Source: an uncultured Dyadobacter sp.
GTDB taxonomy: Bacteria > Bacteroidota > Bacteroidia > Cytophagales > Spirosomataceae
NCBI RefSeq assembly: GCF_946482605.1
Contig: NZ_CAMLSE010000014.1
Coordinates: 182,591-246,590, forward strand
DNA: 64,000 nt
Direction: 5' to 3'
Under the pieces are notes generated by a model. It was not told where the DNA came from and did not search any database. It saw nothing but the letters and a program-made list of their open reading frames with translations. Shown here piece after piece: positions 34,367 through 43,518 of this stretch (position 1 is its first letter; every line of letters begins with the position of its first letter). The translations under genes were made by a program, and so were the position numbers.

Positions 34367-35155
34367 ATGTTATCTCCCGGCAGGTTGCGTTGTGTAATAG
34401 TAGATGATGAGGCTGACGCACGCCGATTGATTGAAAAATATGTACTGAGGGTTCCTTTTCTGGATCTCGTTGGTTTCGCGGAAACTGCCACCGACGCGCT
34501 GTTCCAAATCCGCGAATTGCAGCCGGAGATCGTCTTTCTGGACATTGAGATGCCCGAAATGACTGGATTCGAATTATTGAAATTGCTTCCGGCCGCCCGC
34601 CCCGCAATTATCATGATCACCGCCGACCCGTCGTATGCACTGGAGGGTTACGAACAGCAAGTTACTGATTACCTGCTCAAACCAGTCCCTTTCGAACGCT
34701 TCCTTAAGGCGATCAACAAGGTCGACGGAGCACGTATCATGGCAAAACAGCAGCCGCAGGAGCTCTTCCAGGCGCAATCCGCTACCAGGAGTTTGCCCCT
34801 GGACGCATCCCATGAAGGGGCGACCGGTTCTCCTACCGATTTTCTATTGCTGAAAGAGAATAAAAAACTGATTAAAGTATCTCCCAGCGAGATTCATTTT
34901 ATCGAGGGAATGCGTGATTATCTCAAATTGTATTGGGCCGATCGCGTTGCCGTAATCCATATGACGATGGCCAAAATTGAGGAAGCTCTTTCTACAACCC
35001 AGTTTTTACGCGTCAACCGTTCCTACATTGTCAATAAAAAAGTGATACGCGAAATAGAAGGCAACGAAATCACGACGATCAGCGGCAGAAAAATTCCCAT
35101 CGGAATTACATACCGGGCCAATGTGCTGGCGGCTTTACAAAAAAACAGAATCTGA
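34367..35155 (+). CDS. LytTR-family response regulator
   Basis: The 262-residue protein has a receiver domain (D59 in VFLDIEMPEMTG, LLKPVPFERFLKA) and a LytTR domain (KVSPSEIHFIEGMRDYLKLY, FLRVNRSYIVNKKVI). It lies 7 bases upstream of its kinase partner (35163), in the order regulator then kinase, the reverse of the pair at 20502-22343. Likely cytoplasmic with DNA binding at direct repeats. Confidence 0.9.
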   Translation: MLSPGRLRCVIVDDEADARRLIEKYVLRVPFLDLVGFAETATDALFQIRELQPEIVFLDIEMPEMTGFELLKLLPAARPAIIMITADPSYALEGYEQQVTDYLLKPVPFERFLKAINKVDGARIMAKQQPQELFQAQSATRSLPLDASHEGATGSPTDFLLLKENKKLIKVSPSEIHFIEGMRDYLKLYWADRVAVIHMTMAKIEEALSTTQFLRVNRSYIVNKKVIREIEGNEITTISGRKIPIGITYRANVLAALQKNRI

Positions 35156-35162
35156 AAGGTTT

Positions 35163-36395
35163 ATGGATTTGAACATTTCAATCCCTTCTGAAAAACGTAC
35201 AAAAATGATCAGGATCACCAACCATGTGCTGACTTGGATAGGAATCTGGTTCATTATTCGTTACTATTCAATTCCCGGCCTTACAAGGGATAGCGATCGG
35301 GTTATCAACCATGCTTCGGTCGTGGTCATGGCGCAATCATTATTTGTTTTCTACTTTCTGGGTTATGTTATTTTTCCAAGATTTATTTATCCCAGAAAGA
35401 TCATCGCTTCTGTTATTTCAATCCTGCTCGTTTTTCAATTCCTGCATATTATCAATTATTTCGAGTTTGCTTATCTGGTTACCATTACTGATTTCGCCAA
35501 ACCAGGTGAGCGCCGTTATGTTGCCACATTTTGGAATGAATTCCTGAAAGGCAAAAGCTTTACCGTGTGCTTTACTGAGTTTACGGTCGCCTACGTGGTG
35601 TATGCGTGGAGCCTGCTTTATGTGCTTCCCCTGCTGGCCATTAAGGTCATGCGGGACACCATTCGCTCGCGGACGCGCAACCTTACCCTGGAACGTGATG
35701 CATTGCAGCTTGAAAAGACCAACCTCGATTTACAGACGGAAGGTTTGCTACTCCAGCGCAATAACCTGGACCTTGAACTCCGCTTTCTGAAATCGCAAAT
35801 CAATCCGCACTTTTTGTTCAATACCTTGAATGCTATATACACACGCACGGTGGACGTCGACGACCAGGCCGCTGAGCTCGTGCTCAAATTATCAGACCTG
35901 ATGCGGTACAGTCTCTACGAATCCAACAAGGAACGGGTAATACTGGCGAGGGAGATCAGCTACATCGAAAATTATCTCGACCTCGAAAGGTCGCGTTTTT
36001 CCGAGCGGGTGACCATTGTCTATCATCTGGAGGGCAACCCGGAGGAATATGTCATAGCACCTCTCCTGCTGGTTTCGTTTGTCGAAAATGCATTCAAGCA
36101 CGGTCCCGGCAAGAGCAAGCAATCTTCTTACGTGGACATTTCCATTGTTCTGGATGACACCACATTACATTTTGTCATTAAAAACAACATTCCTCCGCAT
36201 TCGCGCCATCAAAATAGGGCCGGCGCTTCAAAGGAGCAAATCGGGGGGTTTGGCCTAGCTAATACTTCCAAAAGACTTCAGTTGCTCTACCCCGACAAGC
36301 ACGAACTATCCGTGCAACAGAATGAATTGGAGTTCATCGTTGACCTTAGATTAGAACTGGACCTTGCTCCGCTGCCCAGGGGTGCCGTTGCATGA
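35163..36395 (+). CDS. LytS-type sensor histidine kinase
   Basis: The 410-residue protein has several membrane helices in residues about 15-165, a coiled-coil linker (LERDALQLEKTNLDLQTEGL), the His_kinase domain with SQINPHFLFNTLNAIYTR and an ATPase domain (FVENAFKHGPGKS, GGFGLANTSKRL). The frame is open from a GTG at 35121, but the ATG at 35163 avoids overlapping the regulator and leaves a 7-base gap. It pairs with the LytTR protein upstream; the NarL-type regulator at 36607 follows on the same strand. Confidence 0.9.
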   Translation: MDLNISIPSEKRTKMIRITNHVLTWIGIWFIIRYYSIPGLTRDSDRVINHASVVVMAQSLFVFYFLGYVIFPRFIYPRKIIASVISILLVFQFLHIINYFEFAYLVTITDFAKPGERRYVATFWNEFLKGKSFTVCFTEFTVAYVVYAWSLLYVLPLLAIKVMRDTIRSRTRNLTLERDALQLEKTNLDLQTEGLLLQRNNLDLELRFLKSQINPHFLFNTLNAIYTRTVDVDDQAAELVLKLSDLMRYSLYESNKERVILAREISYIENYLDLERSRFSERVTIVYHLEGNPEEYVIAPLLLVSFVENAFKHGPGKSKQSSYVDISIVLDDTTLHFVIKNNIPPHSRHQNRAGASKEQIGGFGLANTSKRLQLLYPDKHELSVQQNELEFIVDLRLELDLAPLPRGAVA

Positions 36396-36606
36396 TATTG
36401 CTCACGATGAGCCGGTAAATCGAAACCTGGTTTCGGTTGGCCTGATTTAACCAAATCAACCTCCGGCATTACCCAACCGGTCGGCAGATCGCGTCGTTTT
36501 ATGGACGCCGTATAAACGCTACCGTCATCCGCTGGCATAGTACTACAGCGGGAAAGCCGGCTCCCGGATGATGGAAAAAATATTTTTTGCCCTGGAATTT
36601 GACCGC

Positions 36607-37245
36607 ATGAAAAACATCCTAATTATTGAAGATTACCAGATCATCAGGCTGGCCACAAAGATTGTAATACGGGAGCTGTTTCCGGATGCGGTTATCCGCG
36701 AATCGGCCTCGTTTAAGACGGCGCTTACCGAACTGGCCACATGCGGATTTGACCTGGTCATCCTGGATGTTCAGATTCCGGAGGGAGAAGGATTTGAGAT
36801 GATACCCCTCCTAAGGGCCGTTCAGAAAAACGTCCCCATCCTTGTGTTTTCGGCTGCCCAGGAAAGGATCTACGGCATTCATTATCTGCGCACGGGCGCA
36901 AATGGTTTTCTCTCCAAAAACGCCGGGAACGATGACCTGCGTAAAGCCATCCGGTCCGTCAATGAATCGGGCCGGTATGTAAGCCCAAGGATCAAGGAAG
37001 AGTTGCTCAATCAGCTCGACAAGAACAATTACCGGACCGATAACCCGCTGCTTGACCTTTCGATCCGCGAAATCACTATTATGGATATGCTGATCGAAGG
37101 TTTGTGGGTCAAGGAAATCGCTTCCAGACTAGACCTGACGGAAAGTTCGGTAAGTACTTACAAAGCCCGGCTTTTCGAAAAGCTCAAGGTGAATACGCTG
37201 ATCGAAATGTTCCAGAAAGTGCAGCTCTACAAGGATATGGACTGA
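36607..37245 (+). CDS. NarL/FixJ-type response regulator (LuxR HTH)
   Basis: The 212-residue protein has a receiver domain (D54 in VILDVQIPEGEGF) and a C-terminal LuxR-type helix-turn-helix (LSIREITIMDMLIEGLWVKE, ASRLDLTESSVSTYKARLFE). The ATG at 36607 starts directly with the receiver (MKNILIIEDYQ); a longer frame from 36568 adds unmatched residues. No kinase of its usual type is adjacent, so its partner is unknown. The last 19 bases overlap the end of the convergent hxlR-type gene. Confidence 0.9.
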   Translation: MKNILIIEDYQIIRLATKIVIRELFPDAVIRESASFKTALTELATCGFDLVILDVQIPEGEGFEMIPLLRAVQKNVPILVFSAAQERIYGIHYLRTGANGFLSKNAGNDDLRKAIRSVNESGRYVSPRIKEELLNQLDKNNYRTDNPLLDLSIREITIMDMLIEGLWVKEIASRLDLTESSVSTYKARLFEKLKVNTLIEMFQKVQLYKDMD

Positions 37246-37586
37246 AGGCTTCCCTCGGTCACGAGTTCTTTGTGCAGCAAGCCCCATTCGTTCATCTGGT
37301 CGATGATGGGCAAAATGCTTCGGCCTGAATCCGTCAATGTGTATTCTGTGTAAAGAGGGAAGCCTGCGGAATTGCGTTTCGCGACCACCCCGGCCATTTC
37401 CAGTTCCCGCAGCTGCATGTCGATCACCCTGGGTGTCGCGCCTTTGATCTCGCGGTGCATCTCACTAGGCCTTTTGAATCCTTTTTGAATGGCATCCAGG
37501 ATACAGGGCTTCCATTTCGCTCCGAAAACTTTCATGGCTATGGTAATCCCGCATTCGAGATCTTCGGGTGTCTTTCGCTGATACAT
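37227..37586 (-). CDS. HxlR-family transcriptional regulator
   Basis: The 119-residue winged-helix protein has the HxlR hallmarks CGITIAMKVFGAKWKPCILD, RPSEMHREIKGATPRVIDMQ and the LTDSGRSILPIIDQMNEWG C terminus. Two Cys (C12-like in CGI and C in PCILD) are conserved positions in redox- or electrophile-sensing members. It is divergent from the imine-reductase-like gene (37734), and two inverted repeats lie in the shared promoter region, so it probably regulates that gene and itself. Confidence 0.9.
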   Translation of the reverse strand: MYQRKTPEDLECGITIAMKVFGAKWKPCILDAIQKGFKRPSEMHREIKGATPRVIDMQLRELEMAGVVAKRNSAGFPLYTEYTLTDSGRSILPIIDQMNEWGLLHKELVTEGSLQSISL

Positions 37587-37637
37587 ATTGCTGATGATAA
37601 AATAGATCGTGTCACTTTGCTTCCCAATTTAGCCAAT

Positions 37638-37674
37638 ACCGAATAACTTTTCGGTTACCGAATCTTTTTTCGGT
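37638..37674. promoter_or_regulatory. Tandem ACCGAA-N6-TTCGGT operators
   Basis: Two perfect inverted repeats lie side by side: 37638-37655 and 37657-37674. Both are ACCGAA, six bases, TTCGGT; the second extends to TTACCGAA/TTCGGTAA. Their centres are 19 bases apart, so two dimers would sit on nearly the same face. They are in the divergent region between the HxlR regulator and the reductase gene, as expected for HxlR binding sites. Confidence 0.7.
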
Positions 37675-37733
37675 AATTGATAGCCGCCGTTTCACTGCGG
37701 AATTTTGTGGGGTCAAATCAAATACCGATTCCA

Positions 37734-38597
37734 ATGAACACGAAACAAATCACACTAATAGGGCTAGGTCAAATGGGTACCCGACTTGCAGAACTACTCG
37801 TTAAACAAGGTTATAGGGTATCCGCCTGGAACCGGACGCGTTCCAAAGCAGACGGCGTCGCAGGTGTGCAGGTGTATGAAGACTTGCAGGAAGCGATCGC
37901 GCAGAGTCAGCTGATCGTTATCTGCGTACTCGACTACGCGGCCGTTGAGCGCATTATGGAGCACATCAGTGACAAAACTATATTGGCCGGTAAAACGCTG
38001 ATCAATTTCACTACTGCAGAACCGCAGGAAGCTGAATTGCTGGAAGAGACACTCGCCCGCTTGAACGCCGGTTACCTCAATGGCGCCATCCAGGTGGCAC
38101 CCGACCAAATGGGCCTGCCGGAGACGACGATCATTGTGTCGGGAGAAAAAAGCCACTTCGAAAAAAGCCGGGAGACCTTAGCGGTGTTCGGAGGCAATAT
38201 TAAATACCTGGGCAGCCGTGCTGCGTTGGCGTCGGCGATGGACCTGGCTACGCTCACCTGGCTGTATGGCTCTTACACAGGCCTTATCCACGGCATTGCG
38301 CTCGCACGGAAGACCGGGCTGCCTCTGGCCGCTTTCAGCGAAATTCTGGGCGAAATCACTCCGGGCTTCACTGAATTTTTCAAACACCAGGTCGGTGTTG
38401 TCGAAAGCGACGACTTCACCATCAGCCAAAGTCCGCTATCGATCAGCGTAGCCGCCACGCGGCGTATTCACGACGCATTCCAATCGGCCGGGTTGAACGC
38501 CGATTTCACAAAAGGGGTCCGGGACCTTCTCCAATCAGCCGACGACCGCGGCCTGAGCGACCAGGAGCTTGCCGCATTGGTCAAAGTCATCTCATAG
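37734..38597 (+). CDS. NAD(P)-dependent oxidoreductase, imine reductase / hydroxyisobutyrate dehydrogenase-like
   Basis: The 287-residue protein has an N-terminal Rossmann fold (LIGLGQMGTRLAELLVKQGY, then SAWNRTRSKA) and an all-helical C-terminal dimerisation domain. The catalytic Lys of hydroxyisobutyrate dehydrogenases is not seen; SAMDLATLTWLYG has an Asp near that position, as in imine reductases. The WNRT segment suggests NADPH use. The physiological substrate is unknown. The ATG at 37734 is used; a TTG at 37677 lies inside the operator area. Likely controlled by the divergent HxlR protein. Confidence 0.8.
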   Translation: MNTKQITLIGLGQMGTRLAELLVKQGYRVSAWNRTRSKADGVAGVQVYEDLQEAIAQSQLIVICVLDYAAVERIMEHISDKTILAGKTLINFTTAEPQEAELLEETLARLNAGYLNGAIQVAPDQMGLPETTIIVSGEKSHFEKSRETLAVFGGNIKYLGSRAALASAMDLATLTWLYGSYTGLIHGIALARKTGLPLAAFSEILGEITPGFTEFFKHQVGVVESDDFTISQSPLSISVAATRRIHDAFQSAGLNADFTKGVRDLLQSADDRGLSDQELAALVKVIS

Positions 38598-38634
38598 GGC
38601 ATCATTTGCATTCAATTCAAGGACTTCTTGCCTG

Positions 38635-39360
38635 CTATATCCAGCGGGCGAGAAGCATCTTAAATGCATCTTTGTATAACTCTCCGACCGGAATTTCGAC
38701 GCCTCCGACCTGAACCGCATTCTTGCTGACGAAATCGACTTTACTCACCGCCACAATGAAGGAGCGGTGAATACGGAGAAACCGGGAGCCCGGCAGCTTG
38801 TCCTCGATCGCTTTCAGGCTGCTCAGCGTTACCACGGGGCTCAGCGGCGGCGTGAGGTGGATCCTGACATAATCCTTCACCGACTCGATATAGGAAATCG
38901 AATCGAAATCGACCCGGATATGTTTATAATCGGATTTGACAAACATATAATTATCAAACTCCTCCCCCGGCGCATTGTCCTGTAACAATTCAAAATACTT
39001 TTTAGCCTTGGAGGCGGCCCGCAGAAACTCGTCATAACCGAACGGTTTCAACAGGTAATCCAATGCATTCACTTTATAGCCTTCGACCGCAAACTGGTTG
39101 AAAGCTGTTGTAAAAATGATCCTGGTCTGTTCGGCCGCATTCGACTGACTGATCACGCGTGCCAGCTCCATTCCATTCAGGTCGGGCATCTGAATATCCA
39201 AAAAAATGAGGTGGATGGTCTGCTCGTGAAGCACCTGCAGCGCTTGCACCGCATTGCCAAATTTCCCCTTCAGTTCCAGGAAAGGCGTCTGCACGGCGAA
39301 TGCGCTGATGAGGTTCAGCGCCAAGGGTTCGTCATCGACGGTAATGCAATTCAGTTTCAT
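38635..39360 (-). CDS. LytTR-family response regulator
   Basis: The 241-residue protein has a receiver domain (D55 in IFLDIQMPDLNGMELA, LLKPFGYDEFLRA) and a LytTR domain (DFDSISYIESVKDYVRIHL, FLRIHRSFIVAVSKVDF). Its ATG overlaps the 3' end of the upstream kinase gene by four bases, so the two are translationally coupled. This is the third LytS/LytTR pair of the window. Confidence 0.9.
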   Translation of the reverse strand: MKLNCITVDDEPLALNLISAFAVQTPFLELKGKFGNAVQALQVLHEQTIHLIFLDIQMPDLNGMELARVISQSNAAEQTRIIFTTAFNQFAVEGYKVNALDYLLKPFGYDEFLRAASKAKKYFELLQDNAPGEEFDNYMFVKSDYKHIRVDFDSISYIESVKDYVRIHLTPPLSPVVTLSSLKAIEDKLPGSRFLRIHRSFIVAVSKVDFVSKNAVQVGGVEIPVGELYKDAFKMLLARWI

Positions 39361-40439
39361 ACAGGTTCAACGATCTGGCCGGCCATGTCCCGTTCCAGTT
39401 GCAAGGTCAGCAAAACTTCATAGGTTCTCGCCTCCGGATCTTCATGAATCACCAGTCCATGCTTACCGGGATAGAGCAGGTGTAGTCGCTTTCGGGTGTT
39501 GGCAAGCCCGATACCACCCTGATCCAGCTGATAACCATCCTTTTCATGGGCGATATGATTGAAAACACGAAGCAACAAGGAGCCCTGGCTCACATGGAGG
39601 TCAATCACGATACGGGAAGGATGCAGGGCGCTGGAACCATGTTTAAAGGCATTTTCGACAAAAGGCAATAGCAGCATAGGCGCGATCCAGCAATCCTTGT
39701 CGACCAGCGGCTCATTGAATTCCAGAGTGGTGCATTCGTGCAAGCGCAACTCCATGAGCGAAATATAATCTTTCAGAAACGATAATTCCTGCCTTAGGGA
39801 CACCAGATCACTCAATGTGTCGTACAGCACATATCGCATCATGCGCGATAGTTTCAGGATCGCCTCACGGGAAACAGGAATGTCCGAATAGGTGAGCGAG
39901 TAAATGTTATTGAGCGTGTTGAAAAAGAAATGCGGGTTGATCTGCGCTTTCAGAAATGAGAGCTCCGAGGCTATCTGCTGTTTTTCGATGCGCTCATGCA
40001 TTTGTGCATCGGCCTGCCAGCGTCTGGCCAGCGCAAGGCTCGTGCTGATCACCATCACCAGCAGCGTGATCATGAACAAATGCAGATCGAGGCTGAATGA
40101 ATTCTTTGGCGTTTTGTTGAAAATCCGCGCCATATCGGTCAGTACATCCAACCGCACCTCTATCACCCGTGCAATAACGAGGATTCCACCAACCGCAGCA
40201 GCCAGCCACACCCCGAAGAGCACTTTGTTTCCCTTCTGAAAAAGCAGTTTGGGCGTTACATAATGCGCATTGGCATAAAATGCAGCGATCATAACGGCCA
40301 GGTTCAATGCCTGCTTGACCCAAAAATTAGGGGGAACCGTAAAGTCCCATGACAACGGGGGATAGAACAGCAGGATAAAGCCCAGCAATGACCATACAGT
40401 CACGTGCGTCAGGATCGTAATGCTGCTTCTGAGTCTCAT
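39357..40439 (-). CDS. LytS-type sensor histidine kinase
   Basis: The 360-residue protein has four membrane helices in residues about 10-145, the His_kinase domain with KAQINPHFFFNTLNNIYSL and an ATPase domain (LPFVENAFKHGSSALHPS, GGIGLANTRKRLHLLYPG). It is the partner of the overlapping LytTR regulator. It is divergent from the GntR gene across a 284-base gap. Confidence 0.9.
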   Translation of the reverse strand: MRLRSSITILTHVTVWSLLGFILLFYPPLSWDFTVPPNFWVKQALNLAVMIAAFYANAHYVTPKLLFQKGNKVLFGVWLAAAVGGILVIARVIEVRLDVLTDMARIFNKTPKNSFSLDLHLFMITLLVMVISTSLALARRWQADAQMHERIEKQQIASELSFLKAQINPHFFFNTLNNIYSLTYSDIPVSREAILKLSRMMRYVLYDTLSDLVSLRQELSFLKDYISLMELRLHECTTLEFNEPLVDKDCWIAPMLLLPFVENAFKHGSSALHPSRIVIDLHVSQGSLLLRVFNHIAHEKDGYQLDQGGIGLANTRKRLHLLYPGKHGLVIHEDPEARTYEVLLTLQLERDMAGQIVEPV

Positions 40440-40647
40440 AGCTTGGTAACCGGTGAGTTGTCCCGCAAGATCAGACCAATTGGTATAATCCGCAAAAGAA
40501 ATCGACGGAAACCCTTTTTCAGGGGGTCAAACGAAAAAATTTATCCGCTAATCCCACTGCCACGGTCCGGCGACCTCCCGAAGGCTTACAAAGGCAGATT
40601 TTTAGTATCCGCAGTTAACTTATTGCTCTCTGTCTGTACACCCGATT

Positions 40648-40655
40648 TAGCTTTG
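40648..40655 (+). promoter_or_regulatory. Candidate -7 element for the GntR gene
   Basis: TAGCTTTG matches TAnnTTTG fully. A TTG at 40623-40625 lies 22 bases upstream as a possible -33 element. This predicts a leader of about 60 bases before the GntR start codon. The rest of the 40440-40723 gap shows no further recognised motif. Confidence 0.4.
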
Positions 40656-40723
40656 TCATTCTCGTTAAATTGACTTTCTGAATAATGCCCTAGAACAGAC
40701 AGAACCCTTGACCCGTTACAATT

Positions 40724-41755
40724 ATGCGAAAGATCAACTTCGAAAACCACTTCACGGTCGACCGTAACTCCTCCGAACCTGTTTACCAGCAACTCGTGGA
40801 GGCGGTACTTAATGCGACTAAAACTGGCCTCATCGACCGGGGCGACCGGCTCCCCTCGATCAATGAGTTGAGCCGCCATTACTCGGTTTCCAGAAGCACG
40901 ATTGAAAAGAGCTACAATAACCTGCGTGACATGGGAATACTATCCTCTCAACACGGCAAAAGTTTCTTCATCAACCGGCTGAACCCCGCACAGGAGTGGA
41001 AAGTTTTGGTTCTTTTCAACCAGTTGAATGAATACAATAAAGTAATCTGCGATGCCCTGACCGAGCGGCTGGGGCGACGGGCGGACGTAGATCTCCATAT
41101 TTATTACAACAGCGCCGTTCATTTCCGCCAGCTGATCCGAAAAAAACTGGCCGGCTATTCGCATATCATCGTGATTCCGCATTTTCTGGATGAGCCGGAA
41201 ACCGGCTACCAGGCCATTGAACGGCTCCCGGCAGAGAAACTCATCCTCCTCGACCGGCCCGTTCCGGGCCTTTCAGGCAGCATGGGGACCGTCGGCGTCC
41301 ATTTCGCAGTGTCGCTCCGCCACGCGCTGAACGATCTGGCAACTGCCCTGCGGAAGTATCAATGCACCAACCTGATTTGTCCGGAACACGCTTTCGTGCC
41401 GCCGCAGTTTCGGGAGACGTTTGTGCATTTTTGTGAAGAAAACAATCTGGTATATCGCGTCAGCGGCCACATTCCGGCCGGCAGCATTTCGACGGGTGAA
41501 GCGTACATCGTTTTTTCAGATGAGCATCTGATGTTCCTGGTAAGGGAAGTAGCCCAGAGCGACCTGCTTCCCGGCAAGCATATCGGGATCGTTTCCTTCC
41601 ACGACAACGACGCGAAGAAGGATATGCTGAACGGCATCACCACCATTTCGCCCGATTTCAAAGCGATGGGAAATGCCGCAGCCGATATGGTGCTGAACGG
41701 GCATATGCAGCGTATCGACCATTCATGCCGCGTGGTGGTCCGGGCATCGCTTTGA
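40724..41755 (+). CDS. GntR-family regulator with LacI-like sensor domain
   Basis: The 343-residue protein has a GntR winged helix at about residues 10-80 (PVYQQLVEAVLNA, RLPSINELSRHYSVSRSTIE, DMGILSSQHGKSFF) and a C-terminal periplasmic-binding-protein-like domain (about 90-343, KVLVLFNQLNEYNKVICDAL, HIIVIPHFLD, IGIVSFHDND, TTISPDFKAMG). This combination is common in Bacteroidota regulators of sugar metabolism. No sugar gene is adjacent, so its target is unknown. Confidence 0.9.
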   Translation: MRKINFENHFTVDRNSSEPVYQQLVEAVLNATKTGLIDRGDRLPSINELSRHYSVSRSTIEKSYNNLRDMGILSSQHGKSFFINRLNPAQEWKVLVLFNQLNEYNKVICDALTERLGRRADVDLHIYYNSAVHFRQLIRKKLAGYSHIIVIPHFLDEPETGYQAIERLPAEKLILLDRPVPGLSGSMGTVGVHFAVSLRHALNDLATALRKYQCTNLICPEHAFVPPQFRETFVHFCEENNLVYRVSGHIPAGSISTGEAYIVFSDEHLMFLVREVAQSDLLPGKHIGIVSFHDNDAKKDMLNGITTISPDFKAMGNAAADMVLNGHMQRIDHSCRVVVRASL

Positions 41756-41821
41756 GCTTCCGCGCACGGGTCCATACGCTCAGCCATCACACCTTACGAA
41801 TTGCTTTTTCAGAAACCGAAA

Positions 41822-43066
41822 CTAGCCTTTCAAGACCTCGAGAGCCTGGATTTTCCTGCTGATCCCCTGCTTTTCGGTTTGGGTTTTGGCCAGAGCCAAT
41901 GCCTGTTCGAAATAGCCGCGGGCGGTTTCCTGGTTGAGCCCGGAGTGGAGTTCTCCCAGCAGTACGAGATAAAAATGATTATGGTCCATTTTCAGCTGCT
42001 CGGCTTCGGCCAGCGCCTCCTTGGCCCCTTTTAGCTTAAACAATGCAAAAACGCGGTTCAGCGCCACACTGGGCGAATAATTGATTTGAATGAGCTGGTC
42101 GTACAGGCTCATAACCTCCGCCCATTTCTCAGGTCGGTCCTCCTTCATGCAATGCAGCTGGGCAATACGCGCTTCGAGGTGGTAGGAGGTGACTTCATCT
42201 CCTGTGGCCGACAAATTCAGAAAATATGCTCCCCGGCGGATCAGTTCCTGGTCCCAGAGCGAATCGTCCTGGTCGTCGTAGAGCACCGGTTCCTCTCCCT
42301 GCCCCTCGCGCGCAGCGAACCGTGACGCGTGAAAGCACATGAGTGCAACCAGGGCGTGCGTTTTGGGAACATTTGTTTTTTCGTACCCGGTGAGGAGGAC
42401 ACCAAGCCTCAATGCTTCGATACAGAGATCCTTCCTCAGAATTTCGTTCTGAGTTTTGGAATAATAGCCCTCACTAAACAGCAGGTAGATGATATGCAGC
42501 ACATTGTCGAGCCGGCGCACGATCTCGCTTTCCGGCGGGAGCTCCATCTGCACCTTCTCAGCGCGCAGCTTTTCCTTTGCCCTGAAAAGCCTTTTATTAA
42601 TGGTTTCCTTATTGGTAAAAAATGCCTCCGCGATTTCATCGATCCCGAAACCGCAAAGGATGCGCAATGCCAGTCCCATTTGCGCCTCACTGGCAATGGA
42701 CGGGTCACACACCGCAAAAAGCATTTGCAACTGGCTGTCGCGGATGTTTTCCTGGGAAAAACTGAGTTCGGGTTCTACCGATCCGTCCTGCCCGCTCATC
42801 ACTTGCGGCATCACCTTCTCCGTGTAAATCTTGCTCCGCCTGAAATGGTGAAGTGTTTTCTGTTTGGCTACCGCGTAAAGCCAGGCCGTCGGGTTTTCAG
42901 GTATGCCTTTGACACCCCAGGTTTCGGAGGCCAGTAGGAAAGTTTCGCTGACGAGATCTTCTGCCATTTCAATGTATTCCAACCCATACATGCGGCTGAT
43001 TACAGCCACCATTTTAGCGAACTCCTTTTGAAACAGATGCTTTAAAGATTCGTATTCTCTCTCCAT
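41822..43066 (-). CDS. ECF42-like RNA polymerase sigma factor with DUF6596
   Basis: The 414-residue protein has ECF regions 2 and 4 in the first 190 residues (EMAEDLVSETFLLASETW, CGFGIDEIAEAFFTNKETIN) and a long C-terminal helical TPR-like extension (from about 190, LLFSEGYYSKTQNEILRKDL then ALNRVFALFKLKGAKEALAE). This is the layout of ECF42 sigma factors, whose extension replaces an anti-sigma partner. The YCII-family gene just upstream is the established companion of this group. Confidence 0.9.
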   Translation of the reverse strand: MEREYESLKHLFQKEFAKMVAVISRMYGLEYIEMAEDLVSETFLLASETWGVKGIPENPTAWLYAVAKQKTLHHFRRSKIYTEKVMPQVMSGQDGSVEPELSFSQENIRDSQLQMLFAVCDPSIASEAQMGLALRILCGFGIDEIAEAFFTNKETINKRLFRAKEKLRAEKVQMELPPESEIVRRLDNVLHIIYLLFSEGYYSKTQNEILRKDLCIEALRLGVLLTGYEKTNVPKTHALVALMCFHASRFAAREGQGEEPVLYDDQDDSLWDQELIRRGAYFLNLSATGDEVTSYHLEARIAQLHCMKEDRPEKWAEVMSLYDQLIQINYSPSVALNRVFALFKLKGAKEALAEAEQLKMDHNHFYLVLLGELHSGLNQETARGYFEQALALAKTQTEKQGISRKIQALEVLKG

Positions 43067-43077
43067 GGTCTCATGAT

Positions 43078-43106
43078 AAGCCCGCCCCCGGGACAGGAGC
43101 GGGCTT
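43078..43106 (-). promoter_or_regulatory. Hairpin between the YCII gene and the sigma gene
   Basis: AAGCCCGC (43078-43085) and GCGGGCTT (43099-43106) form an 8-bp stem with a 13-base loop. It lies 11 bases upstream of the sigma start codon, in the leftward transcript running from the YCII gene. The T-tract is poor, so it may attenuate expression rather than terminate it. Confidence 0.45.
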
Positions 43107-43125
43107 CGTTTGTTGATGATGCTAA

Positions 43126-43464
43126 TTAGGAAAAAATTCGGCGGATCTCCACACTGCCGCCCATATCGATCGCCGGACAGCCATGTGCCAGCGTCGTGGC
43201 TTCGTCGATGTTTTCAGCGTTGACGATAATGAAACTGCCCAGCCTTTCGCGGATCTCGACGAACGGGCCGTCGGTGACAACACCGCCTGCTCTCAGTACG
43301 CGGCCGTCGGTGTCCAGACGCTGACCTCTGGCCGAGAGTTTCTTTTGTGCCACAATGCCGCCTACCCAATCCTGCCATTTTTTGGTAAGAGCCTGCATTT
43401 CAGCGGGGGAAGCATTGCTGTAATCGAAGCTGGGTTGTCGGAACAATAACATGAATTCGCTCAT
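43126..43464 (-). CDS. YCII-related protein (DGPF domain)
   Basis: The 112-residue protein has the family order MSEFMLLFRQ, WQDWVGGIVAQKKL, VVTDGPFVEIRERLGSFIIV and HGCPAIDMGGSVEIRRI. DGPFxE is the signature of the subgroup that accompanies ECF42 sigma factors. The fold is a small ferredoxin-like dimer, and its biochemical activity is unknown. It is upstream of the sigma gene on the same strand. Confidence 0.9.
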   Translation of the reverse strand: MSEFMLLFRQPSFDYSNASPAEMQALTKKWQDWVGGIVAQKKLSARGQRLDTDGRVLRAGGVVTDGPFVEIRERLGSFIIVNAENIDEATTLAHGCPAIDMGGSVEIRRIFS

Positions 43465-43518
43465 TGGAATGTCGGTTTAATCGGTTGGCTAAAAAAGTAG
43501 GTGATTTTTCGGAGGTAG

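Noticed and set aside
34317..34620. Two overlapping minus-strand frames at the start of the LytTR gene
   Set aside because: Both overlap the receiver-domain coding sequence antisense and have no recognisable features, so they do not explain the orphan terminator.
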